From Bacillota bacterium (GTDB lineage Bacteria; Bacillota; Clostridia; Clostridiales; Clostridiaceae), in NCBI GenBank assembly GCA_021781655.1, contig JAJXWJ010000023.1, positions 1 through 48,024 on the forward strand: 48,024 nt of DNA. Reading direction: 5' to 3'. Of the stretch, positions 27,239 through 34,385 are shown one piece after another (the stretch's first letter is position 1; each line of letters starts with the position of its first letter). The notes beneath the pieces were generated by a model. That model saw only the letters and a list, made by a program, of their open reading frames with translations, searched no databases and had not been told where the DNA came from. The translations under genes were made by a program, and so were the position numbers.

Positions 27239-28441
27239 TCATGCTTTCTTCATAGCTACTATTGCTGCTGCTACAAGAATAACACCCATTAGTGCTGGCG
27301 AAAAATGTCCTAGATATATATATAGTTCTCCTCCAAGAAGTGGTCCTATTATTCGAGTCAAAGCCTGAACAGATTGACTTGTACCTTGAAGTCTTCCTTG
27401 GTTCTCTAAGCTTACATTACTAGAAGCTACCCCATTTACTGATGGACCAAAAATTGCATCTCCAAACCCAAATATTATTGTAGCCACAATGAAAAATGGT
27501 GAGTATTTGAATATACCTGATGCCGCAAAAAAAACGTAAGCTATAATTTCAGAAATCATACCGATTAATGCTATTTGTGATGGCTTTAGTTTTATTATAA
27601 GTTTAGGCATTATAATGCTTTGAGAAATAATATCCATTGCACCTAAAATAGAAAATAAAATACCTATCATTGAAGGGTTCCACATAAAGCTATCTTTTGC
27701 AAACTGTGAAAAAATAGCTTGAAGCGCTCCAGATGGAATCCCTAGTAAAAATATTGCAATAAAAATCCACTTTAAACTTTTCATAGAAAATACACTTGAT
27801 AATTGAGTAAAAGGATTTAATCTAGTAAAGGAAATTGTATGTATCCTATGTTCTTTACTAAGGCTTTCAGGCATATACACAATTCCATATAAAGCGTTTA
27901 ATAAAGTTATTAATACTCCAAAATAAATTGGTATAGAATAACCAAACCTAGCAAGTAGTCCTCCTATTGTAGGTCCTATTATCGAGCCTATACCTGCTGC
28001 CGCTCCAGCCCACCCAAAATATTTTATTCTTTTATCCTCTGGTGTTATATCTGCAAAATATGCAAGTATAGTACTTATATTGCCACCTGTTAATCCGTCA
28101 ATTATACGTCCTAAAAACAGTACCCATAATGCCCCACCTATTCCAAATATCAAGTATCCTATAGCAGAACCCATAAGACAAATCATAAGCACCGGACGAC
28201 GACCATAACGGTCACTTAATGCTCCGAGTATAGGAGCTGCCAAAAACACACAGGCCGCATATACTAAAGTAAGCATGGCAACGGCCATAGCTTGATTTCC
28301 TGAGCCATGTACATAAGGTTGTACTAAAAATGGCACTACAGGAGCTATTAGTCCAAAACCTATTCCATAAAGAACTACTGATGTCAGACCAAATATTAAA
28401 GCATTTTTGTTATCATTTTGCTTTATATCTCTTGATTTCAT
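27239..28441 (-). CDS. MFS transporter, DHA1/TetA-like drug-efflux family
   Basis: 400 aa, 12 predicted membrane segments. Motif A in the 2-3 loop is GALSDRYGRRPVLMICLMGSAIGYLIFG, and GRIIDGLTGGNISTILAYFAD is the TetA-like motif of helix 4-5. By family it exports tetracycline-like or other toxic small molecules using the proton gradient. An AAGAGGTGAT site abuts a 36-bp perfect palindrome immediately upstream, and a MarR regulator precedes it on the same strand, so it is probably a ligand-induced efflux pump. Substrate not predictable. Confidence 0.9.
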   Translation of the reverse strand: MKSRDIKQNDNKNALIFGLTSVVLYGIGFGLIAPVVPFLVQPYVHGSGNQAMAVAMLTLVYAACVFLAAPILGALSDRYGRRPVLMICLMGSAIGYLIFGIGGALWVLFLGRIIDGLTGGNISTILAYFADITPEDKRIKYFGWAGAAAGIGSIIGPTIGGLLARFGYSIPIYFGVLITLLNALYGIVYMPESLSKEHRIHTISFTRLNPFTQLSSVFSMKSLKWIFIAIFLLGIPSGALQAIFSQFAKDSFMWNPSMIGILFSILGAMDIISQSIIMPKLIIKLKPSQIALIGMISEIIAYVFFAASGIFKYSPFFIVATIIFGFGDAIFGPSVNGVASSNVSLENQGRLQGTSQSVQALTRIIGPLLGGELYIYLGHFSPALMGVILVAAAIVAMKKA

Positions 28442-28460
28442 TATAAATAATCACCTCTTA

Positions 28461-28496
28461 AAGCTTATTATGTTTCCTAGGAAACATAATAAGCTT
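28461..28496. promoter_or_regulatory. 36-bp perfect palindrome upstream of the MFS gene (candidate MarR operator)
   Basis: The half AAGCTTATTATGTTTCCT (28461-28478) is followed immediately by its exact complement, with the centre CCTAGG. It ends about 20 bases before the MFS start and touches its ribosome site. Long exact symmetry suits a dimeric regulator such as the adjacent MarR protein, or a hairpin that controls the downstream mRNA. Confidence 0.65.
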
Positions 28497-28534
28497 ATCA
28501 TTTTATTGTTTCCTTGTCAACAATAAAATGATAA
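28495..28534. promoter_or_regulatory. second long inverted repeat, sharing sequence with the palindrome
   Basis: Perfect 16-base arms TTATCATTTTATTGTT (28495-28510) and its complement (28519-28534) with an eight-base loop. It abuts the 36-bp palindrome and repeats its TATTxxGTTTCCT string, suggesting two related operator or RNA-switch elements in tandem. Confidence 0.55.
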
Positions 28535-28593
28535 AACTGCACCATCCTTTGAACTTTCAGCTATTGATACAGTTTCTTTTACTAAAAAGACTA

Positions 28594-29079
28594 TTATTCG
28601 AATTCATTTAAGTTTAACGGTTCTACCCCTTGTTTCTTTATTTCTTCATCCAAATGACTAATATATTTATGAACAAAATCAAGCATTATATCATATTGCT
28701 CGTCCGTAACCTGTTCAAAAATCGCTTTATCACGCTCTCTAAACTCTTGATGTAATTTTTCATGAATCTTATATACTTCCGTGCCTTTTCCAGTAAGGCT
28801 GAAAAAAATTTCCTTTTTGTTTTCTGGTTTCTGATAACTTTTTATAATGCCTTTTGCTATAAGCTTCTTAGTTATTTTACTTATAGCACCTCTAGTCATA
28901 TAAAAGGATTCGGCAAGTTTAGTAACATTACAATCTTCATTTCCTCCAATATATTCAATACAATGCACTTCAGAAGATTTATATTCCTTAAGCTCTTCTT
29001 CCATCTTAAATTTATTAAGAAAAACTATTTTGTTATATACATTCCTAAAACCCATTATGACTTGATCTGCTTTGTTCAT
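28594..29079 (-). CDS. MarR-family transcriptional regulator
   Basis: 161 aa winged-helix protein: VHCIEYIGGNEDCNVTKLAESFYMTRGAISKITKKLIAKGIIKSYQKPENKKEIFFSLTGKGTEVYKIHEKL contains the recognition helix and wing, with dimerisation helices at both ends. MarR proteins repress efflux genes until a ligand binds. It lies upstream of and on the same strand as the MFS transporter, separated by two long palindromes. Its own promoter region has a TATAAC-TATT-GTTATA palindrome at 29149-29164. Confidence 0.92.
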   Translation of the reverse strand: MNKADQVIMGFRNVYNKIVFLNKFKMEEELKEYKSSEVHCIEYIGGNEDCNVTKLAESFYMTRGAISKITKKLIAKGIIKSYQKPENKKEIFFSLTGKGTEVYKIHEKLHQEFRERDKAIFEQVTDEQYDIMLDFVHKYISHLDEEIKKQGVEPLNLNEFE

Positions 29080-29148
29080 TTTTAAACATCCTACCTCTCT
29101 TATAACTTTCTCTTATCCCAACTTGACATAGCAATTCTTTTTCAATTC

Positions 29149-29164
29149 TATAACTATTGTTATA
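29149..29164. promoter_or_regulatory. small palindrome upstream of marR
   Basis: TATAAC and GTTATA separated by TATT, about 70 bases before the marR start; possible autoregulatory site. Confidence 0.35.
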
Positions 29165-29204
29165 TATTGTAGCATACTAGTAAAAAGATTTTAATATTGT
29201 AAAA

Positions 29205-29238
29205 CAAAAAGAAGCCTAACTTTTTAAAGTCAGGCTTC
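29205..29238 (-). terminator. minus-strand terminator with no intact gene before it
   Basis: Stem GAAGCCTAACTTT/AAAGTCAGGCTTC (one mismatch pair) followed on the minus strand by CTTTTTGTTTTA. No minus-strand gene lies upstream, so it appears to be left from a lost gene. Confidence 0.75.
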
Positions 29239-29367
29239 AATTATGTTTTAACTTTGGGGGAACAGCAGCTATAAAAGGTAAAAACATTTCGCATAAATAT
29301 TGAGAAATACACAGCGGACGAAGTGATGCAAAAAACAAAACACTAAAATCCATAATAATTATAATGT

Positions 29368-29418
29368 TTATCCACAGAATTCTTTCAGGGCAATAGTTTG
29401 TCTATAAAATGTGGATAA
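29368..29418. promoter_or_regulatory. pair of inverted perfect DnaA boxes
   Basis: TTATCCACA at 29368-29376 and TGTGGATAA (the same box inverted) at 29410-29418, 33 bases between. Both match the strongest DnaA box consensus. They could titrate DnaA, or be the remnant of a plasmid or phage origin. Confidence 0.5.
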
Positions 29419-29516
29419 CTTAAAGCAATCGCAATTTTATTTGTTAATATGTTAAAATATCGATAACTTCTAATATATGGATGAAACGTTTTGCTTTTTA
29501 CCTCTTGCTGGTGGGG

Positions 29517-29561
29517 GAACAGCTACAGATTTGTGTAAATCAAATCTGTAGCTGTTCTTTT
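29517..29561 (+). terminator. strong terminator-like hairpin without an intact upstream gene
   Basis: Sixteen-base perfect arms (GAACAGCTACAGATTT at 29517-29532 and its complement at 29542-29557), nine-base loop, then TTTTAG. Contains the left copy of the 23-nt repeat that recurs at 32613. Confidence 0.7.
29523..29545 (+). repeat. 23-nt direct repeat, left copy
   Basis: From CTACAGATTTGTGTAAATC on through CAAAT; recurs exactly at 32613-32635 on the other side of the toxin/immunity genes, same orientation. Confidence 0.7.
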
Positions 29562-29578
29562 AGCGTATGTTTAGATAA

Positions 29579-29623
29579 CAATTATATATTATTCATAGGT
29601 TCATAATGAATAATATATAATTG
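29579..29623. repeat. 18-bp-arm inverted repeat
   Basis: Perfect arms CAATTATATATTATTCAT (29579-29596) and its complement (29606-29623), nine-base loop, between the terminator-like hairpin and the toxin gene. Confidence 0.6.
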
Positions 29624-29894
29624 ACAAACCTAAAAATAATGATGATGTTAGTAGAAGAATTCAAAAATAATTTGATTGAAGCTAAGAAGATTGCTAATAC
29701 TTCGTGCGGATATTAATGAGATGTTTAACTATTTATTAGGTATCTTATTAACAATAATTATATAAATAAGTTAAATAAGAATGAATTTGTAAAATTGTGT
29801 ATACTTAAAATAATGAAGTAAAGAAGCAAATGAGAGTAGTCATGATTAAAAATCAATACAAATATCAAAGTATATAAAAGGAAGTGAGAGTGGC

Positions 29895-31187
29895 TTGGAT
29901 TTAATAAGCATAGGAGGAAATGGAGTAATAGCAGTAAGCTATGGAGCATTAGAAAATGCAAAAAGTAGTTTAAAAAGATCAAAAACAATAAATGAAGAAG
30001 TAATTATGGGAATAAGCGCAGCAGAAGGAAAGTTAGAAATAGATATAGGGTCAAGTAGAATAAGAGCAGTGGAAGATAATTTAGAAAGCTATTGTAGAAG
30101 GATAAATAGAGTACAGACAAGCATAGATGGAATGATAAATAAAATAGATAAGATAGGGAAAAATTGCCGAGAAGTAGATAGTAGATGTGCAGCAAAAATA
30201 AGAGGAATAACAGCAGGAAGTAGTGTAAGTAGTGGAAGTTCAATATGGAGCTGGTTTGAGGAACATCCAATAGTAGGGAACGTAATAGGTGCCCTAGGAG
30301 ACGGAATAGTAATAGCAGGAACAATAGCGGCAGTAGTGGTAGCAGGACCAGAAGTATTAGGAGTAGCAGCAGTAGTAGGAGTAGTATTTGCAGTAAATGG
30401 ATTGATAAATGAAGGAGTAAAGATATATAATAATGTAACAAGCTGAAGAAATACAGGCTATGATGTAATGGAAAGCGGATTAAAGAAGGCACTAGGAGAT
30501 AGCACAGGAGAAGATGTATATGGAATAGCAAATTTACTAGCTATATCAGTAGCAGCACCAGAGATGGCTGAGAATGGAGTAAACCTGTTAAAGAACGGAG
30601 TAAATTTGTTAAAAGATGGAACAAACCTATTAAAGAATGGAGTAAACTTAATAAAGGATGTAATAGGTGCAGCAAAGGATTTTATAAAGGAAAATAAATT
30701 AGAGATAGGTTTCCATGAAATTGCAGGGATTGGTGGTGTAAGGTCACCATATATTAATTTTATTCAAAAAGAGAAGGAAGATATAAGTAGTATTAAGACG
30801 ATTGAAAATATTGAAAAGGTTGATGAGTGGGCGGCTGATGCTGAACGTGTAGTAAATGGAAAAGGCAATCCATATCCTAAGGTAGAAGTTGAGGGACATG
30901 GGGAAGTTCCATTCCCAGAAGGGCCTTATGAACCTAATAATAGTGAAACATTAAGACCAAAATTTACTGACTCTTATAAAAAGTAATTTAAAGAATGGTG
31001 GACTGGACAAGGTAAACCATGGCCAGAAGGAGAAGTTAACATACATCACATTAAACCACTATCTAAGGGTGGAGATAACAGCTTTGAAAATTTGGTTCCA
31101 CTTGTACAGCCAGAAGAACATCAACCATTTACAAATTGGTGGCGTAGCTATCCACCAAAAAAAATAAGGAGGTTAAACTATATATGA
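29895..31187 (+). pseudogene. polymorphic toxin with C-terminal HNH nuclease, broken by two in-frame stops
   Basis: One frame runs from the TTG at 29895 to TGA at 31185-31187 (430 codons) but holds TGA at 30444 and TAA at 30984. Before the first stop: a helical WXG/LXG-like targeting domain (to about residue 110) and an Ala/Gly/Val-rich hydrophobic stretch (130-175). Middle part: four copies of a seven-residue unit NGVNLLK-like, then a linker ending RPKFTDSYKK. After the second stop: WWTGQGKPWPEGEVNIHHI with KPLSKGGDNSFENLVPL and EEH, an HNH nuclease (HH, N, H). The SUKH immunity gene follows with an ATGA overlap. It looks like an inactivated contact-dependent (type VII-like) toxin; a sequencing error at two sites is less likely. 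Confidence 0.8.
30576..30659 (+). repeat. four 21-bp tandem repeats in the toxin gene
   Basis: Four in-frame units of the type GGAGTAAACCTGTTAAAGAAC encode (N/D)G(V/T)NL(L/I)K. They give a short amphipathic helical repeat between the hydrophobic region and the toxin linker. Confidence 0.75.
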
Positions 31188-31696
31188 AAGGATTAATGGA
31201 TTTTAAATCATTAATTAGCACATTAGATGGATTAAAGTTACAAAAATTAGATTGCGACGGGAAAAGCATTGAAGTAAAGTTTGAGTTAAATGAACCAGCA
31301 AATATTGATGACATAATGAATGTTGAGAGAGAATTAGGAGTAAAATTACCCGATTCATACAAGGAATTCTTAAAGAATTATAATGGAGCACGTATATTTG
31401 ATTATGATGGTTTAGATGGGTTTATAATATTTGGAACAAAAGATATTCTTAAGACAAATAAATTCGCTAAAGCTACATTTGAGGAGGATTGGCTCGAAAG
31501 TATAATTATATTTGCAAAATATATTGGAGAAAGTAATTATTTAGGATTTGATGGCCCTAAGAATGAAATTGAGTATGCAGTTATCGATTGCTTTTTCGAA
31601 GAACTTCCAGAAGATTGGGCTCAAATAGCTATTAATTTTGACGATTTTCTTGAAAAAGTTGTAGCGCAACAAGGAAAAAAGTTCTGGTTGAGTTAA
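31184..31696 (+). CDS. SUKH (SMI1/KNR4)-family immunity protein
   Basis: 170 aa. The SMI1/KNR4 signature is clear: NVERELGVKLPDSYKEFLKNYNGARIFDYDGLDGFIIFGTKDIL (about residues 42-90), followed by the conserved acidic half. SUKH proteins neutralise many polymorphic toxins, mostly nucleases, by direct binding. The ATG overlaps the stop of the HNH toxin frame and has AAGGAGG before it. It stays intact although the toxin is broken, as expected if it still protects against sister cells. Confidence 0.9.
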   Translation: MKGLMDFKSLISTLDGLKLQKLDCDGKSIEVKFELNEPANIDDIMNVERELGVKLPDSYKEFLKNYNGARIFDYDGLDGFIIFGTKDILKTNKFAKATFEEDWLESIIIFAKYIGESNYLGFDGPKNEIEYAVIDCFFEELPEDWAQIAINFDDFLEKVVAQQGKKFWLS

Positions 31697-31922
31697 CTTG
31701 TATTAAAGTTAAACTGACTACGTAACTATACCGATACTCACTTCAAAACTTAATATGTTATGTTTAAAAATTAAAATTATTGATTTATATTATCTCTGAA
31801 TGAAACAATATTTCGAGCATAGCTTAATAATAATGATTCTGCAGTGAGAAGATGCATAAGGTTTAAATCAATGATAAAATGGTAGTAGCAGGTAAAACTG
31901 TTGCTACCATTTGCATTTGTAA

Positions 31923-32205
31923 CCACAGTTTCAGCACCAGACCAGCTATGTGAAGTCAATAGGGGATTTAAAAAATGTTGATGATTTTAAAGATAGATCA
32001 CTAGAGCATATTCTTGAAGGTGAATTAAATTCGAGAGGAAAAGCTGTAGGCTTTCACTATGAATGGCAACAGCAAAAGGAAATATAATAATAGAGTTTTA
32101 AAATCTAGAAATGAATTTTATGGATATACATCCGAAGGAGTGAAAATTAAAATGTATATAGATTTAAACACTAACCAAATAATAAGTGCTTTTCCAGAAT
32201 ACTAA
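31923..32205 (+). pseudogene. orphan EndoU-type nuclease toxin tip, frameshifted
   Basis: One frame reads IGDLKNVDDFKDRSLEHILE then GELNSRGKAVGFHYEWQQQ, the two-histidine core (HIL.GE.N..G.A.GFH) of bacterial EndoU ribonuclease domains in polymorphic toxins. It stops at 32085. The next frame (+1) continues NNRVLKSRNEFYGYTSEGVK with IKMYIDLN and SAFPEY, ending at TAA 32203; this matches the EndoU tail with its FP motif. There is no start or N-terminal part, so it is a displaced C-terminal cassette broken by a frameshift between about 32076 and 32090. Confidence 0.7.
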
Positions 32206-32224
32206 TTACAGGAGGAATGGTAAA

Positions 32225-32578
32225 ATGAACATTGATTACAGCATAAGAGAAATATTATATAACGGAAAGATAGATGACATAGTGGTTGAGTTTAAAAATT
32301 GATATGAATTATTATCTACATTTTTGTCCGCTGATGTCCAACCATTTAGTAATTATGTTATTGAATCTATAGATAAAGTATTGAACGGTGAAAGTGATTA
32401 TGAAGAGTTAAACGGTAATGTATGTGATGTTGAAATTCATATAGATAAAACACAAATATTTGATAACTTAGCTGAAGATAGAATGGGGAATTGGTGTGAA
32501 ATCGAAACTATTGAATTAAGAGAACTAGTTAAAATATGGTGTGAAAAATTAAGGCAATTTAAAGAGAAACATAAATGA
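32225..32578 (+). pseudogene. immunity-like gene after the EndoU relic, broken by an in-frame TGA
   Basis: GGAGGAATGG and ATG at 32225 open a 117-codon frame: MNIDYSIREILYNGKIDDIV then VEFKN, TGA at 32300 (codon 26), and a continuing YELLSTFLSADVQPFSNYVI through NGNVCDVEIHIDKTQIFDN, GNWCEIETIELREL to the end. The small acidic domain right after a toxin tip is where the EndoU immunity protein should be. I do not recognise a named family. A shorter product from within the second part (32324 onward) is possible but lacks a ribosome site. Confidence 0.6.
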
Positions 32579-32612
32579 TAGCATTACAAATAGACCATCA
32601 AATATGGGACAT

Positions 32613-32635
32613 CTACAGATTTGTGTAAATCAAAT
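32613..32635 (+). repeat. 23-nt direct repeat, right copy
   Basis: Exact copy of 29523-29545. Here the rest of the hairpin is missing, and the copy lies inside a larger CCATCAAA/TTTTGATGG inverted pair (32595-32650). Confidence 0.7.
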
Positions 32636-32700
32636 ATCAAACTTTTGATGGAGCAATATAGTAAATTATATTAAATTTCAGATAATCAGCTAGAAAGAAT

Positions 32701-33022
32701 TCATTCAAAAATCACATATTTTCTTTCTTTTTCATTTAATACTTGTCTTTTATCAATATCATTAATTAGTTTCATAGTTCTATTTTTTACTTCTTCTTTT
32801 TTATAAGGTTTAATGATATAAAAATAACAATGCGCATCGTTTAATGCCGTCATTATATGATTTTTATGACTAGTTATAAATACTATAATACTAAATGTAT
32901 ATTGGGTCATTTTCCTAAGCTCTAATGCTAAATTTAATCCAGACGAATTTTTAAGAGTTATATCTATATAGAAGAACTCTATACTGTATTTCCTCATCTT
33001 CTACAATTAAAATATTAATCAC
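32701..33022 (-). pseudogene. relic of a LytTR/AgrA-type response regulator
   Basis: AGGGGGAG and GTG at 33022 start MINILIVEDEEIQ, the receiver-domain opening, which runs into a stop after a shift. The next frame gives FFYIDITLKNSSGLNLALEL and IIVFITSHKNHIMTALNDAH then YFYIIKPYKKEEV, the phospho-acceptor strand and lysine end of an AgrA-like receiver. About 35 residues between the parts are missing and the chain ends ERKYVIFE, where the LytTR DNA-binding domain should begin. Both internal deletion and C-terminal loss are seen, so it is non-functional. Confidence 0.75.
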
Positions 33023-33236
33023 TTGTTCTCCCCCTAAAACAAATTACTAATTTTAAACGATGTTATTTTTTATAATTTAATACAAGTATTTTACCCTATA
33101 ATTTGACATTCGTCTACAAATCACTGTAATTTTAAGGTAATAATAATATTTAAATTGTTTTTTGTCATATAAATTTCCATACTACAAAAAATAGTAAAAA
33201 CAGGCATCCTATCAAATATAAAATAAATGCCTGTTA
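33023..33236. other. AT-rich spacer between the regulator relic and the kdpC relic
   Basis: No gene visible. It holds the candidate promoter side of the response-regulator relic and the galM terminator. Confidence 0.5.
33199..33236 (-). terminator. terminator downstream of galM
   Basis: CAGGCAT (33201-33207) pairs with ATGCCTG (33227-33233); on the minus strand TTTTTACTATTTTTTG follows. It lies after the kdpC relic. Confidence 0.75.
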
Positions 33237-33320
33237 CTAATAAATTTTAAGTTTGCCTTTAACTTTAAGTTTGTCAGTTACTTCAAGACTTACCATTAGC
33301 ACATTAACTGTCGTTTCTAC
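33237..33320 (-). pseudogene. relic of a kdpC 3' end
   Basis: Minus-strand codons read VETTVNVLMVSLEVTDKLKV then KGKLKIY and stop. The complete kdpC at the window end finishes [20 protein letters not shown] then GKL: 15 of 23 aligned residues are identical and the GTTAATGTG core is exact. The start of the relic overlaps the last codons of galM. It is a remnant of another kdpC, cut off by the galactose cluster. Confidence 0.75.
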
Positions 33321-34372
33321 AAAGTTCCAAATTTAAATATTGTACAATGATTGTATTTATCACCACATTTTAATATCGGAGAAGGAAAATTATCGCAATT
33401 GATGCAGTTAGGGACAAATTGGGTTTCAAGACAAACCGCACTTCGTCTTGGATAAACAATATTACCTTTCCCAATATCGGAACCATCTAGAAAATTAGCT
33501 GTATAAACTTGCATAGCAGGCTTTGTAGTATAAACCTCTAAAACTCTGCCAGAAGCTTCATCTATAAGCCTAGAAGCTAAAGTGTTTATATCGCCTTTAG
33601 AATTTAGCATCCAATTATGGTCATAACCTTGTCCTATTTGAATTTGTTGGAAACCAGACTCGATTTCTGACCCAATATATTTTAATTGTCTAAAATCCAT
33701 TGGAGTATCAATTACTGAACTTAAATATCCAATTGGGATACTATTATTATCAATTGGTGTATATTCATCTGAATTTATAAATAGTTTGTGATTTAAAACT
33801 TGTTTTGAACCTTCTCCTGTTAAGTTAAAATAAGAATGATTAGTTAAATTGACTAAAGTATCTTTATCACAAATGCCTTCATAAGCTATTATCAACTTAT
33901 TATCATCAGTAACTGTGTAAGTAACAGAAACCTTAAGATTACCAGGATAACCTTCCTCGTTATCAGGGCTAAAATATGAAAGTTTTAATTGGTTATCAGC
34001 GGAATCAACTTTTTCTGCTGTCCAAACCACTTTGTCAAAACCAACAATACCACCGTGTAAGTGGTTTGTATTGTCATTTTGTGCTAATCTATATTCTTTA
34101 CCATTAATCGCAAATCGTCCCTTTTCAATTCTGTTCGCAGAACGACCAATTACTGCACCAAAGTATTTATTTCCACTTTCATATGAAGAAATATCATCAT
34201 ATCCTAATACTATATCTTCAAAATTTCCAAACTTATCAGGAGCAATTATCGAAGTAATTGTTGCACCGTAAGTAATTATTGTTATTTCAATTCCATTGGC
34301 ATTAGAAAGTATGAATTTATCTACGTCTATTCCACTTACCGTTTTGCCAAAGTGTTCTTTTATTATCCCCAT
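33317..34372 (-). CDS. galM: aldose 1-epimerase (galactose mutarotase)
   Basis: 351 aa, normal length. GAVIGRSANRI, NHLHGG (substrate His), NLTNHSYFNLTGEG (catalytic His) and LETQFVPNCINCDNFPSP (catalytic Glu) are the GalM motifs in order. It interconverts beta- and alpha-galactose before phosphorylation by GalK. Last gene of the galactose cluster behind AAGGAGG, 14 bases after the regulator gene. Its 3' end abuts a kdpC remnant, but the enzyme looks complete. Confidence 0.95.
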   Translation of the reverse strand: MGIIKEHFGKTVSGIDVDKFILSNANGIEITIITYGATITSIIAPDKFGNFEDIVLGYDDISSYESGNKYFGAVIGRSANRIEKGRFAINGKEYRLAQNDNTNHLHGGIVGFDKVVWTAEKVDSADNQLKLSYFSPDNEEGYPGNLKVSVTYTVTDDNKLIIAYEGICDKDTLVNLTNHSYFNLTGEGSKQVLNHKLFINSDEYTPIDNNSIPIGYLSSVIDTPMDFRQLKYIGSEIESGFQQIQIGQGYDHNWMLNSKGDINTLASRLIDEASGRVLEVYTTKPAMQVYTANFLDGSDIGKGNIVYPRRSAVCLETQFVPNCINCDNFPSPILKCGDKYNHCTIFKFGTL

Positions 34373-34385
34373 AAATAAAACCTCC

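Larger units (their letters stand above)
29080..29894. other. gene-free stretch before the toxin locus
   Basis: 815 bases with no convincing gene. It holds the minus-strand terminator, two inverted perfect DnaA boxes, a plus-strand terminator-like hairpin and an 18-bp-arm hairpin. A TGGGGGAACAGC string occurs twice (near 29254 and 29512). The mixture of orphan terminators suggests deleted genes. Confidence 0.6.

Noticed and set aside
29639-29716. Short plus-strand frame MMMLVEEFKNNLIEAKKIAN
   Set aside because: Only 25 codons without ribosome site or family; possibly debris of a WXG-like partner but unsupported.
29758-29988. Minus-strand hydrophobic frame (MFLIFLNYFLHFLML...)
   Set aside because: AT-rich low-complexity shadow overlapping the toxin start, without a ribosome site.
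30444-30446. Selenocysteine or programmed readthrough at the toxin TGA
   Set aside because: No SECIS-like hairpin right after it, and a second stop (TAA) in the same gene cannot be explained this way.
30004-30531. Leucine-rich minus-strand frame opposite the toxin gene
   Set aside because: It is the mirror of purine-rich codons in the toxin gene; low-complexity Leu/His composition and no ribosome site.
31777-31959. Minus-strand 60-codon frame
   Set aside because: Overlaps the toxin-linker debris in antisense; no ribosome site and no recognisable family.
32076-32090. Programmed frameshift within the EndoU tip
   Set aside because: No slippery heptamer with a stimulator is evident, and the gene has no N-terminus, so decay is simpler.
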